From CAZGAQ01 sp964523405 (GTDB lineage: Bacteria > Planctomycetota > Phycisphaerae > UBA1845 > Fen-1342), in NCBI GenBank assembly GCA_964523405.1, contig CAZGAQ010000031.1, positions 1-64,000 of the forward strand: a stretch of 64,000 bases of DNA. The letters are read 5' to 3'. The notes under the pieces are model-generated. The model made no database searches. It saw nothing but the letters and a program-made list of their open reading frames with translations, and had not been told where the DNA came from. The translations under genes were made by a program, and so were the position numbers. This document shows positions 9,102 through 17,995 of this stretch, in pieces; within the stretch, counting starts at the first letter, position 1, and the number at the start of each line of letters is the position of its first letter.

Positions 9102-10370
9102 ATGCGCAATCGTTGTCTCGCGGTCGCTGTTGTGCTGCTGAGTTGTGCCGGAGCCTGGGCGGCCGGGGCGCTGGCGGAAGGGAAGGCAGAGGAGGCCGGA
9201 TGGCAGCCGCTGTTTGACGGTAAGTCGGTGGACGGGTGGGTGCAGCGCGGGGGAAAGGCGCACTACCGCGTCGAGGACGGGTGCATCGTCGGGACGACGG
9301 AGCCGAACACGCCGAACACGTTCCTGTGCACGCCGCGCGAGTACGCGGATTTCGTGCTGGAGTACGAGTTCAAGGTCGATCCGCAGCTCAACTCCGGCGT
9401 GCAGATCCGGTCGGCCAGTGCACCGGGGTACCGCGATGGGGTGGTGCACGGGTACCAGATTGAGATTGACCCGTCCGAGCGGGCGTGGACGGCGGGGATT
9501 TACGATGAGAGCCGGCGGGGGTGGCTGTGCGACCTGAAGGACAATGCGGCCGCGCGGGCGGCGTTCAAGCAGGGCGAGTGGAATCGGGTGCGGGTGGAGG
9601 CGCGGGGGGAGGTGATCAAGACGTGGCTGAACGAGGTGCCGGCCGCGGAGCTGCGCGACAGCCTGACGCACACGGGTTTCATTGCCCTGCAGGTCCACCA
9701 GACGGACAGCGCGCAGCCGCGCGAGGTGCGGTGGCGGAAGCTGCGGATCAAGGACCTGGGCGATCCGTGGGTGGCGCCGCCGAAGGACGCGCTGGTGCTG
9801 CTCGGGAAGGATGGGGATCTGGCGGCGTGGACGGCGGTGAAGCGGCCGGACGAGCCGATCGCGTGGAAGTGGGCGGATGGGGCGCTGCAGGCCGAGGTGG
9901 ATGCGGGGGACATCATGACGAAGCGGACGTTTGGGGACCTGCGTCTGCACGTCGAGTTCAATGTGGCGGACAACGGGAAGGAGGGGCAGTACAACGGGAA
10001 CAGTGGGGTGTATTTGCAGCGGCGGTACGAGATTCAGATTCTGAATTCGGCGGGGCAGAAGCTGGAGAAAAACGTCTGCGGGGCGATCTACCAGACGCGG
10101 GCGCCGGACTACAACCTGGCGCGGCCAGCGGGGGAGTGGCAGACGTACGACATCTGGTTTCACGCGCCACGGTGGGATGCGGACGGGAAGAAGACGGCGG
10201 AGGCGCGGATCACGTTGTATCACAACGGGACGCAGGTACACGACAACGTGAGTGTGCCGAACAAGACGGGGGCGGGGCTGCCAGAGGGGCCGGCGGAGGG
10301 GCCGCTGCTGTTGCAGGAGCATGGGAGCAAAGTGCGGTTTCGCAATGTGTGGGTGGAGCCCATTGAGTAG
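9102..10370 (+). CDS. Secreted protein with two DUF1080 (3-keto-disaccharide hydrolase) domains
   Basis: DUF1080 domains have a concanavalin-like jelly-roll fold; characterised members hydrolyse 3-keto-glycosides. ATG 9102 is taken as start because a clear signal peptide (LAVAVVLLSCAGAWA) follows; the frame stays open further upstream but runs through the palindromes. Domain 1 spans about residues 34-218 (WQPLFDGKSVDGWVQRGGKA, LEYEFKVDPQLNSGVQIRS) and domain 2 about 228-420 (LRLHVEFNVADNGKEGQYNG, NSGVYLQRRYEIQILNS). The next gene is a Gfo/Idh/MocA oxidoreductase, the kind of enzyme that makes 3-keto sugars, so the pair may act in one oxidative glycoside degradation route; this is inference from family knowledge. 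Confidence 0.88.
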   Translation: MRNRCLAVAVVLLSCAGAWAAGALAEGKAEEAGWQPLFDGKSVDGWVQRGGKAHYRVEDGCIVGTTEPNTPNTFLCTPREYADFVLEYEFKVDPQLNSGVQIRSASAPGYRDGVVHGYQIEIDPSERAWTAGIYDESRRGWLCDLKDNAAARAAFKQGEWNRVRVEARGEVIKTWLNEVPAAELRDSLTHTGFIALQVHQTDSAQPREVRWRKLRIKDLGDPWVAPPKDALVLLGKDGDLAAWTAVKRPDEPIAWKWADGALQAEVDAGDIMTKRTFGDLRLHVEFNVADNGKEGQYNGNSGVYLQRRYEIQILNSAGQKLEKNVCGAIYQTRAPDYNLARPAGEWQTYDIWFHAPRWDADGKKTAEARITLYHNGTQVHDNVSVPNKTGAGLPEGPAEGPLLLQEHGSKVRFRNVWVEPIE

Positions 10371-10392
10371 TCTCCGGGGGCGAGGTGGTGGC

Positions 10393-11763
10393 ATGAAGCG
10401 GACGACAACTGGCTTACTCACGCGGCGGCGGTTTCTGGCGCAGGCCGGGGGGACGTTGGCGGCGTGCACAGTCCTTCCGAGCAATGTCCTCGGGCGCGGC
10501 GGGCGGGCGGCGCCTTCCGAGCGGCTCGGTCTGGCGGTTATTGGGCTCAAGAAGATGGGCGGGCCGCACGTCGAGACGCTGCTGGGTTTTCCCGATGTGC
10601 AAGTGCTGGCGGTCTGCGACGTGGACACACGCGTGCGTGAGGCGACGGCCAAGAAGGTCGAGCTGCACTACGCCAAGCAGACGCGGGACGGGCAGTACAC
10701 GGGCTGCGCGGCGTACAACGAATACGAGCGGATTCTGGAGCGGCCGGACATCGACGCTGTCGTGATTGCGACGCCGGAGCACTGGCATGCGATCATGGCC
10801 GTGGATGCGTGCCGGGCGGGGAAGGACGTGTATTGCGAGAAGCCGCTGGCGTTGACGGTACGGGACGCGCGGGCGATTGCGAACGCCGCGCGGCGGTACG
10901 GGACGGTGTTCCAGACGGGCACGCAGCGGCGTGCGGAGGGGAATTTCCGGTTCGCGTGCGAGCTCGTGCGCAGCGGGTACATCGGCGACGTGAAGAGTGT
11001 GCACGTGGAGTTGGGGCCGTGCTCGCGGCACGTGGAGCTGCCGGAGGAGCCGGTGCCGCCGGGCTTTGACTACGAGCGTTGGCTGGGGCCGGCGCCGTGG
11101 GCGCCGTACAACAAGCTGCGGGTGGGGTCGTACTATGACGACGGGTGGCGACGGATACGGGACTATTCGGGCGGGAAGGTGACGGACTGGGGCGCGCACT
11201 ACTACGACATGGTGCAGTGGGCGCTGGGTACGGATGACAGCGGGCCGGTGGAGTACATCCCGCCGGCACCGCGGCAGCTCGATCCGGAGATGGCGTTCAA
11301 GGCGTCGGATCCGCGGCTGCATGAAGGGTCCGGGGCGGTGCCGGAGGCGGACCCGACTTGGGGGCTGACGATGCGGTATGCCAACGGGATTGAGGTGGTG
11401 AAGGATGGGCGCAACGGCATCACCTTCATCGGCACGCAGGGGCGCATCGACGTCGGGCCCGGGCAGCTCAAGACGACGCCCGAGTCGCTGCGCACGGTCA
11501 AGCTTGGTCCCCGTGACGTGCACCTGCAGGCGACCGCGGGCCACCACCAGGATTGGTTCGACTGCATCCGCACGCGACGCACGCCGCTGTGTCCCGCGGA
11601 GATCGGTTGCCGGTCGGTGACGATGTGCCATCTGGGCAACATCGCGTTGTGGCTGAACCGGACAATTCGGTGGGACCCGGTGCGTGAGGAGATCCTTGGG
11701 GACGAGCTTGCGGCGCGCTGGCTCGCTCGGCCGAAGCGGGCGCCGTACCGGCTGAACGCGTAG
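10393..11763 (+). CDS. Tat-exported Gfo/Idh/MocA family oxidoreductase
   Basis: NAD(P)-dependent sugar or inositol dehydrogenase type protein, probably periplasmic. ATG 10393 follows GAGGTGGTGGC and opens with a twin-arginine signal (RRRFLAQAGG, residues 11-20), so it is exported folded with cofactor. The Rossmann domain has VIGLKKMGGPH in place of the usual GxGxxG loop and the family motif EKPLALT at residues 149-155. The C-terminal domain has WGAHYYDMVQWAL. At 456 residues it is normal for planctomycete members. It lies 22 bp behind the DUF1080 gene and probably shares its transcript. Substrate unknown. Confidence 0.9.
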   Translation: MKRTTTGLLTRRRFLAQAGGTLAACTVLPSNVLGRGGRAAPSERLGLAVIGLKKMGGPHVETLLGFPDVQVLAVCDVDTRVREATAKKVELHYAKQTRDGQYTGCAAYNEYERILERPDIDAVVIATPEHWHAIMAVDACRAGKDVYCEKPLALTVRDARAIANAARRYGTVFQTGTQRRAEGNFRFACELVRSGYIGDVKSVHVELGPCSRHVELPEEPVPPGFDYERWLGPAPWAPYNKLRVGSYYDDGWRRIRDYSGGKVTDWGAHYYDMVQWALGTDDSGPVEYIPPAPRQLDPEMAFKASDPRLHEGSGAVPEADPTWGLTMRYANGIEVVKDGRNGITFIGTQGRIDVGPGQLKTTPESLRTVKLGPRDVHLQATAGHHQDWFDCIRTRRTPLCPAEIGCRSVTMCHLGNIALWLNRTIRWDPVREEILGDELAARWLARPKRAPYRLNA

Positions 11764-11769
11764 GCCGTG

Positions 11770-11964
11770 CTAGTGGGGGCGGGCTGCGCCGCGGGAGAGC
11801 TGGCGCAGTCCGTGCGCCACGAGCAGGGCGAGGCCGGCAAGCAGCCCGACCGTGAAGGTCAATGGCGTATCGAGGGGGCCGCGCAGCAGCGGGGCCCAGT
11901 GGGGTACGAGCAGGCCAGCAACGGCGACACCCGCACTGATGCGGCGGATGGAGAGGGGTTTCAC
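11770..11964 (-). CDS. Small membrane protein coupled to the GT-C-like gene
   Basis: Sixty-four residues with two hydrophobic stretches (ISAGVAVAGLLVPHW and LTFTVGLLAGLALLVAHGL). Its GTG start overlaps the stop of the upstream gene as GTGA, the usual sign of translational coupling; that overlap is the main reason to believe it. Both this gene and its upstream partner begin Met-Lys-Pro-Leu. It may be an accessory membrane subunit of the neighbouring glycosyltransferase-like protein. Function not recognised. Confidence 0.55.
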   Translation of the reverse strand: MKPLSIRRISAGVAVAGLLVPHWAPLLRGPLDTPLTFTVGLLAGLALLVAHGLRQLSRGAARPH

Positions 11965-13550
11965 GGGGAACCCTCCGACGGCGGCGGGGGCTCGATGGCG
12001 AAGACGAGCGCGGAGTCATCGTAGGCCGAGAACGCCAGCCGCACCTGCGTCCAGTCGCGATAGCGGGCCTGGCGTTCGCGCGCTGCGGCGGGGCTATCCG
12101 GGAGCACGGCGAGATAGCGGGCGTGGTAGCGGCGGGCCAGCGCGAGAAAGTTCGCTTCGTTGGTTGCCTCCAGGAGGGCTTGGGTGTCGGCGCTGCGCCG
12201 CGCGTAGTCCGCCAGCGGGTTCATGTGTCCCGGCCAGACCACGACGGCCTTGCGCCCGGTGAGTCCGGCGATGACCATATAGGCCGTATCGGGAGGGGCG
12301 ATGAACACGTCATCGAGCGTCGTGTGTGTGTTGATCCAGGAGCGCAGGGGCTGGGTACGTGTGAGGAGGGGCTCGAGGTCGAAGAAGTACTGCGTGGCCT
12401 GGGGCAGACGGGGGACGGCCGGCGCGACGGCGACGACCGTGACGAGGAGCAGCGCGGCCGGGGCGCACCAAGGTCGGGTAGGCCAGTGGCGCCGCGCGGC
12501 GTGCCCGAGGGCGACGGCGCCCACGGCCGCGCAGATGCCCAGGGCGAGCTGGCCGTGCCACTGGAATTCGTGTGGGAGGACGTAGGGGATGTGCCAATTG
12601 GGTGAATGGCCGATGTAGCCGAGCAGTTGGCCGAGCAGGCCAATGGCGGCGTAAGCGACGATCCAGAGGGACTGGGGACGCGTACGTGCGATGGTCCAGA
12701 CGCCGCCGAGGGCGAGTGCGACGACCAGCGGCGTGAGGGCGTGGGCGTAGAATGGCGGCTCGATGAGCTCACTGGCGAAGAAGCGTACGAGCGAGGAGTT
12801 GCCGGACTGGAGACGCGCCATGTGCACGGTGAGCGGCGCCGTCAGCAGGCCGGCGACCGTGGCGACGACCAGCATGCGCGCGCCGGGGCGGCCCCCGCGC
12901 AGCGCCGGTGGCAGAGCGCGGGCCGCCAGCAGAGTGTGCAGGCCGATCGTGCCGGCCAACATGAGGCCGCAGACCGGATGTTGCCAGGTGGACAGGGCGA
13001 GCGTCAGGCCGGTAGCTGTGGCCCAGACGGCGGCGCGCCCCGGTGAAGTTGCCCCGCTGCAGCGGTGCCATAGCCACAGGCCCAGCAGATTGAGCGCGAC
13101 GCCCTGCAGTCCGGGGATGTTCGCCGTGACGTGGGTGAGCCACCAGTAGGAGCCGAGCAGCGTGAGGGGCAGCGCGAGCAGGGCGGTGGTCCGATCCCAG
13201 ACAGCACGCACGAGCAGGAATAGGCCGACCGGAAGCCACACGTTGAGCCAGAGCGGGCTATAGCCGTAGAGGTCCAGCACGGAACAGCCGGTCAGGCGCG
13301 AAAGGCCGGCAATGAGGAGCGGGTTGCCGGGGGCGTACCAGTAGGGATAGCCCGGCAGCGTGGGGTCGGCCCCGAGATTGCCCGCCCGCATATTGGTGGC
13401 GCAGGCCAGGTCGCGAAAGGTGTCGAGCAACACGACGCGTCGCCAGTGTGTGACCGTTCCGACAGCGGCCACCCAGCAAGCCGCCAGGAGCAGTACGAGC
13501 AGCGCGTCGCGGGGCCAGAAGGTGGCGCGGGCTCTCGGTAACGGCTTCAC
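11961..13550 (-). CDS. Polytopic membrane protein, GT-C glycosyltransferase-like
   Basis: A 529-residue protein with about ten or more predicted membrane helices and a periplasmic C-terminal part. The first loop after helix 1 contains DTFRDLACATNMRAG, similar in position to the catalytic acidic loop of GT-C enzymes (polyprenyl-phosphate-sugar dependent), and another loop carries PYWYAPGNPLLI. The C-terminal about 130 residues resemble the extracytoplasmic domain of such enzymes. Start is GTG 13550. It could transfer a lipid-linked sugar to protein or glycan, but no specific family member is recognised, so this remains a fold-level guess. Confidence 0.72.
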   Translation of the reverse strand: MKPLPRARATFWPRDALLVLLLAACWVAAVGTVTHWRRVVLLDTFRDLACATNMRAGNLGADPTLPGYPYWYAPGNPLLIAGLSRLTGCSVLDLYGYSPLWLNVWLPVGLFLLVRAVWDRTTALLALPLTLLGSYWWLTHVTANIPGLQGVALNLLGLWLWHRCSGATSPGRAAVWATATGLTLALSTWQHPVCGLMLAGTIGLHTLLAARALPPALRGGRPGARMLVVATVAGLLTAPLTVHMARLQSGNSSLVRFFASELIEPPFYAHALTPLVVALALGGVWTIARTRPQSLWIVAYAAIGLLGQLLGYIGHSPNWHIPYVLPHEFQWHGQLALGICAAVGAVALGHAARRHWPTRPWCAPAALLLVTVVAVAPAVPRLPQATQYFFDLEPLLTRTQPLRSWINTHTTLDDVFIAPPDTAYMVIAGLTGRKAVVVWPGHMNPLADYARRSADTQALLEATNEANFLALARRYHARYLAVLPDSPAAARERQARYRDWTQVRLAFSAYDDSALVFAIEPPPPSEGSP

Positions 13551-13677
13551 GAACGGGGTCTCCGCGTGCGGGTTCGCGGGCGTCCGCGGCCGGTCATCGT
13601 GAGCAGCGCTGCGAACCGGATCCAGGCCGCTGCGCGCCGTGCAGTCGCCCCGGTGCCGACACCTGATTCGTGATGCC

Positions 13678-14298
13678 TCAAGGCGAGCCGACGCCGCGGG
13701 TTCGTGCGGGAGGTGTCTCGTCGGCGGTGGGCGCTGTGGCGTCCTGGTCTTCCGGACGTGGGCGAAGCTGGGCGATGTCGGCGGCGTAATCCCGCTCGAT
13801 ATTGTGGACCTCGGCGGGTGCTTCGCGCAGCCAAGCCTGGCCGCGGATTTCCGTGCCGTCGTCGCACCGCAGGTCGATGCTCAGGCGGTGCCATTGAGGC
13901 GCGAAGAGGACATGGTGGTACTGGACTGTGCCGGCGACCAGGTCGGTCCGGCCGGCGAGGCGACCTACCTCCTGGATGAAGAAGCCGCGCAGGCCCGCCG
14001 GATCATCGGCGGCAATGCTCTGGGTGCCACCGCCCTCGGGGCCGACGAGATAGAGCACGAAGGCCCGCGGCCCGCTGACGGAGTGGGGCAGCGCGAACTC
14101 CAGAACAGTGGACTGCTGCACGCCGTCGACGGCGTGATAGGCGCGGTCACTGGACAGCTTGATGTGCTGCTGCGTGCCGCGTGCGAAGGGCTGGTAGAGC
14201 GTGACCTCGGCCTGCCGCGCGCAGCCGGTGGTTCCGGCCACGACAGCGGCCACGAGCACGAGTAGAGCGCGAGCAGGGCGCAGAATGGGGCGGCTCAT
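13678..14298 (-). CDS. Lipoprotein of unknown function
   Basis: A 206-residue protein with a lipoprotein signal (VVAGTTGC) and a beta-rich body; a Pro/Thr/Ala-rich tail follows. Motifs include QQSTVLEFALP, PRAFVLYLVGPEGGG and QYHHVLFAPQWHRLSIDLRC. It starts 43 bp after the stop of the LptC/OstA-like gene on the same strand, so an envelope-related transcript is likely. Not recognised. Confidence 0.75.
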   Translation of the reverse strand: MSRPILRPARALLVLVAAVVAGTTGCARQAEVTLYQPFARGTQQHIKLSSDRAYHAVDGVQQSTVLEFALPHSVSGPRAFVLYLVGPEGGGTQSIAADDPAGLRGFFIQEVGRLAGRTDLVAGTVQYHHVLFAPQWHRLSIDLRCDDGTEIRGQAWLREAPAEVHNIERDYAADIAQLRPRPEDQDATAPTADETPPARTRGVGSP

Positions 14299-14341
14299 GT
14301 CGTCAGCATACGTGAGGGCGGCCGGTTGTGCCAGTGCGGGT

Positions 14342-17300
14342 CTATTGCCGCCGCCATTCGCCTTTCATCTCTCCGGAGGTGACGGTACCGTCCTTGAGGT
14401 TGATGATCAGACGCTTGCCGATGTGGGGGGTGTCGGAGCGCTGTCGGACGGTATCCTCAGTGTAGATGCGGGCGTCGGTGGTGTCGGTGCCGCGTACCTC
14501 GACGCGCCCGGCCGGGCGGTCGAACTCGACGCGGGCGGCGTTGACCTCGCGGATCTGGGGGCCCTGCTGGTCGCGGAGGTACACGCTGTCGGTGGCGAGG
14601 AGCGACGCGAGTTGCAGGGGCATGCGGGTGAGGGCGCCGCCGCGCTGCGCGGCCGGAGCGCCTTCGTCGGCGGCGAACCAGCATTCCAGGCGCTGGCAAT
14701 CGAGCGTTACCTTGCGGCTCTTGAGGTTTTCGAGGAGGGCGGGATTGGAGGCGAGCTGCGGGAGGGTCTCCTGCAGGTTAACCATATCCTTGCCGGCGCG
14801 GTGGACGAACAGCACGGCGTCCTCGAAGACGACGGCGTCGCGGCGCCCGGGGCCGTCGACCCCGAGCGTATAGACCATACGCTTGCGGCACTGCATGGCG
14901 GTCTGGCTCGGGCCGCGCGTGATCAGAGCGGAAGGCAGGCCGAGGGCCTGCTCGGCGGGCTCGCTGCCGCCCGCGCCGCGACGGTCGGTCATGAGCAGTT
15001 GCGTCAGTCCGGTGGTGACGATCTGCCGCGCGCGGATGTCCATCTCGATCAACGGGGCCGAGATGCTCGCGTGCACGGTGGGCGTGGCGTCGCCCGCCTC
15101 GAAGCTTTCGCTGGTGATGAGGCCGTTATCCGCGACGAGGCGCACCGGTTCTTTGCGCCAGCGCTCCTGGTCGCCGGCCAGGCCCAGCTCGTCGGACGGG
15201 CGGGTCTGGCGCGGGTCCTTGCCCTGTGCCAGGGCCTGTGCGTCCCGCACGAGATCGCCGGCCAGCAGCCAGCCCAGGCCCTGCACCGCGAGAATCTGCC
15301 GCAGCGACGGCCCGCGCGTGGCCGGAAGCACCGGCTCGGGCGCGTCCTCCAGCAGGAGGGTCAGCGCGTCGCCCTGCAGCCGCTCTTCGGCGCTGACGGC
15401 CGCCACGTCCCCGATAAAGCGCACGGTGTTTTTGCGGCCGTCCACGTGCAGCAGCTTCGTGCTGGTGATGGCGACGGTGGTTGGGGTACCGCGCTCGTGG
15501 CCCTGCAGGCTGCGCCGCGTCTTGAACGCCAGCCGCGAGCGGCCGCCCACGTGCAAGGTCTGGGCGTCGCGATCCAGTTCGATGTGCTCGCCGCGCACGG
15601 TGTACGGCTCGGCGTGGACGCGGCCCGGGGCCTGCGGCGTACCGCTGACGGTGGCGCTCACGAGGCGGTTCAGGTCGACGAACTGTGCCGCGATCTGCGT
15701 GCCGCGTGCGGACACCTTGTTGCGCGGGTCGCGCAGGTCGGCCCGGCCGACGACATCCAGGGTGCGCAAGACGAAGTCCGGGCCATTGGTTTGCGGGCCG
15801 GGCGGCAATTCGAGTTCGGCCGTGATCTCGTCGCCGCGCATGCGGGCCTGGTCCCGCGCCAGCACTACGTTGCCCGTTGCGTGCATGCGCTGCGGGTAAA
15901 TGCGCCGCTCGGGGGCGTGCGCGAACTGCAGCTCCAGACGGGCGGCGCTCACGGTGCCGGTCTTGCCGAGCAGTTGCACGCTCCCCGTCGCCATGGCCAG
16001 ATCGAGGGATTCTTCCAGCGCCTGCTCATTGGCGGCGCCGCGGAACGTCACGTCGAGGCGGTTGGAGAGCAGGGTCTGCTCATCCAGCTCGACGCGCACA
16101 TCGCCGACGAAGGTGGCAGCCTCAAGCTGGCCGAAATCGAGAACGGCTTCGCTGGCGGGCTGGCTGGTGGCAGCGGCCTCGCCCATGTGCAGCTCCGCCC
16201 AGTACGAGCTGTGGATGCGCGACGTACGGGCGCGAGTGGCGTCTCCGCGGCGCGAGTGCAGTTCCACCGTGCCGGCCAGCTTCACCAGCCGCGCGGCGCG
16301 GTCCACGTAGACGCCCGTCGCGGAGGCGGACAAGTTCTTGCCCATCGCGAAGTCGACGCGCTCGTCCGGCAGGGGATCGAGCCAGATGCGCTGGGTCTCT
16401 TCGTGGAACGCCACGCGGCCACAGCGCACGGAGCCATCGCCGCGGGTGAGCACAACGGGGCGCCCGCGGGCTTCGAAGTGCAGGCGGCGGCCTTCGGCGT
16501 CGGGCTCGACGTCGGCGGGACCGAGCTGCAGCCTGCCGGTCCAGCGCACGGCGACGCGATTGGCGCGGTCGCGCGCGGGACGGCTGGTGCTGCTGTCATG
16601 GCGCAGGAGTCGTCCCGCGCGGCTGCCGACGTCGAACAGCAGGTGGATTTCGTCGGCGGTCAGACCGCCGATCTTCTGGTCAGCGCGGTATTGCTCGGCG
16701 ACGACGTTGCCCACCAGGCGGCAGTCATACGCGGTGCGGCGTTCGCGGGCCCGGCGCGTCGTGGGTGACGGGCTCTTGGCGTCGACGACCGTGATGGCCG
16801 GCTCCGCGTTCGGGTCACTGGAGGCACTGGTTGCCTCGACGGCGCCGAACAGCCCAGCGCCGGTGTAGAACGCGAACTCCTCGCCCTGCTCGATCGTCAG
16901 CGTCTCGACGCGGTTGTTGGCCTGATTCCACAGCAGGTACAGCCCGGCCCCGGCGATTTCGAAGTCCTCACTGACGACGGCGACGCGATCGGCGGTGCGC
17001 AGTTCGCCGCGCTCCAGGTCAAACTGCAACTCCGTGACGGTGATGTTGATCAGGTCCTCCGGGCGCTCCGCGGAGGGTGTGCGGTCCACGCTGGTTTCGC
17101 GGTCGATGACGATCCGCACATTGCCCGAAAGCCAGCCCTGCTTGGGGCGGGCCTGGGAGCGTTCGACGCGATCGCCCGCGAGCTGCCCAGCATCCGCCGT
17201 GATCGTGGCGACCATGCCGCTGGGCAGGAGCATGACCAGTTCGGGCTGCGTGACGCGGACCTCGTTTTTGGTGCCCGCGACCGGTTCCCAGTCCTGACAA

Positions 17301-17554
17301 CTGAACACGTCCGTGGGGCGTCCGCTGCGCTCGTCGTATTTCGTGAAGGAAATCCGGCCGCCCGCTGGGAGTACGGCGGGCCCGACTTGAATGGAGGCCG
17401 CATTGGGGTCAGCCTGGGCGGGGAGTTGCTCGGGACGCTGCTGACGGCCAGTGCCAGCGGGCGAGCCCATCAGCAGGGCATAGGCCACATACAGCACGAG
17501 AAGGATGGCCAGGGAGGACAAAGCCAAAATGACGTTCCGCGCCATATCGGTCAT
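14342..17554 (-). CDS. Very large LptC/OstA-like periplasmic protein
   Basis: A 1070-residue protein anchored by one N-terminal helix (VILALSSLAILLVLYVAYAL). The rest is beta-rich, with repeated phrases typical of the LptA/LptC/OstA jelly-roll that carries lipopolysaccharide across the periplasm (WLSGNVRIVIDRET, LEFDLERGEL-like LQFDLERGELRTADRVAV, TFVGDVRVEL, LHATGNVVLARDQARMRGDE-like blocks). LptC is normally about 190 residues and LptA about 180, so this chain appears to hold several jelly-roll units. ATG 17554 is chosen; ATG 17545 is possible. It may form a long trans-periplasmic bridge, which is inference. Confidence 0.72.
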   Translation of the reverse strand: MTDMARNVILALSSLAILLVLYVAYALLMGSPAGTGRQQRPEQLPAQADPNAASIQVGPAVLPAGGRISFTKYDERSGRPTDVFSCQDWEPVAGTKNEVRVTQPELVMLLPSGMVATITADAGQLAGDRVERSQARPKQGWLSGNVRIVIDRETSVDRTPSAERPEDLINITVTELQFDLERGELRTADRVAVVSEDFEIAGAGLYLLWNQANNRVETLTIEQGEEFAFYTGAGLFGAVEATSASSDPNAEPAITVVDAKSPSPTTRRARERRTAYDCRLVGNVVAEQYRADQKIGGLTADEIHLLFDVGSRAGRLLRHDSSTSRPARDRANRVAVRWTGRLQLGPADVEPDAEGRRLHFEARGRPVVLTRGDGSVRCGRVAFHEETQRIWLDPLPDERVDFAMGKNLSASATGVYVDRAARLVKLAGTVELHSRRGDATRARTSRIHSSYWAELHMGEAAATSQPASEAVLDFGQLEAATFVGDVRVELDEQTLLSNRLDVTFRGAANEQALEESLDLAMATGSVQLLGKTGTVSAARLELQFAHAPERRIYPQRMHATGNVVLARDQARMRGDEITAELELPPGPQTNGPDFVLRTLDVVGRADLRDPRNKVSARGTQIAAQFVDLNRLVSATVSGTPQAPGRVHAEPYTVRGEHIELDRDAQTLHVGGRSRLAFKTRRSLQGHERGTPTTVAITSTKLLHVDGRKNTVRFIGDVAAVSAEERLQGDALTLLLEDAPEPVLPATRGPSLRQILAVQGLGWLLAGDLVRDAQALAQGKDPRQTRPSDELGLAGDQERWRKEPVRLVADNGLITSESFEAGDATPTVHASISAPLIEMDIRARQIVTTGLTQLLMTDRRGAGGSEPAEQALGLPSALITRGPSQTAMQCRKRMVYTLGVDGPGRRDAVVFEDAVLFVHRAGKDMVNLQETLPQLASNPALLENLKSRKVTLDCQRLECWFAADEGAPAAQRGGALTRMPLQLASLLATDSVYLRDQQGPQIREVNAARVEFDRPAGRVEVRGTDTTDARIYTEDTVRQRSDTPHIGKRLIINLKDGTVTSGEMKGEWRRQ

Positions 17555-17995
17555 CCGCGACCCCCGCGAAGGCGCGGAAGTCTATTGCCGTCATGTACTT
17601 AGTGGCTGGTCGCAGCTCGCGGCGTCCAACGCCACGTGTTCGGCTCGTCCGGTCTCGGGCGTGACCGGAGTACAACTGGCGCCTGGGGAAGCGGAGCCCA
17701 TCAAGCGGACCGCCCGGGGGCCTGTCCCGCGTTCCCGTATCCCCTGGACCGCCCGGGGCAGGCACGGCGGGGCGGTGTCAATATGCCCCCAGTGCGGCTG
17801 GGACGCAAGGGCAGCGGTATCGGAATGGTGGCGGCCGTGCGGTCGGCGAGCCCGTTGGTGCGTGTGGTTGGCGAGGGTGCGGGGTGAGGCTTGATTGGCG
17901 GATGGGTCGTTCGATAAACTGGTTTAAGTACACACCCAAGCGTGTGTGCCAACTCAAATGTTCCGCGACCTCGGAAGGGTGTGAGGAGACATAGC
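17555..17995. other. Intergenic, divergent promoter region, no gene seen
   Basis: 441 bp between the leftward LptC-like gene and the rightward GH57 gene. Short frames here look unlike genes (Arg/Pro rich, no start signals). A possible promoter at 17891 and the GTGAGGAGAC ribosome binding site before 17996 are the only signals found. Confidence 0.6.
17891..17918 (+). promoter_or_regulatory. Possible sigma70-type promoter of the GH57 gene
   Basis: TTGATT, 16 bp, GATAAA: four of six consensus bases in each box, in the least GC-rich patch of the spacer and 78 bp before the start codon. Confidence 0.35.

Noticed and set aside
5457..10652. Long minus-strand reading frames of 686 and 864 residues opposite the tricorn and DUF1080/oxidoreductase genes
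   Set aside because: Their products are Arg/His/Pro-rich without any domain, they lie opposite well-supported genes, and long antisense frames are expected in very GC-rich DNA.
14201..16768. Plus-strand frame of 855 residues opposite the LptC/OstA-like gene
   Set aside because: It has no recognisable domain and mirrors the codon pattern of the opposite gene.
17505..17894. Plus-strand frame of 129 residues before the GH57 gene
   Set aside because: It starts inside the LptC-like gene on the other strand, has no start signals and no protein-like composition.
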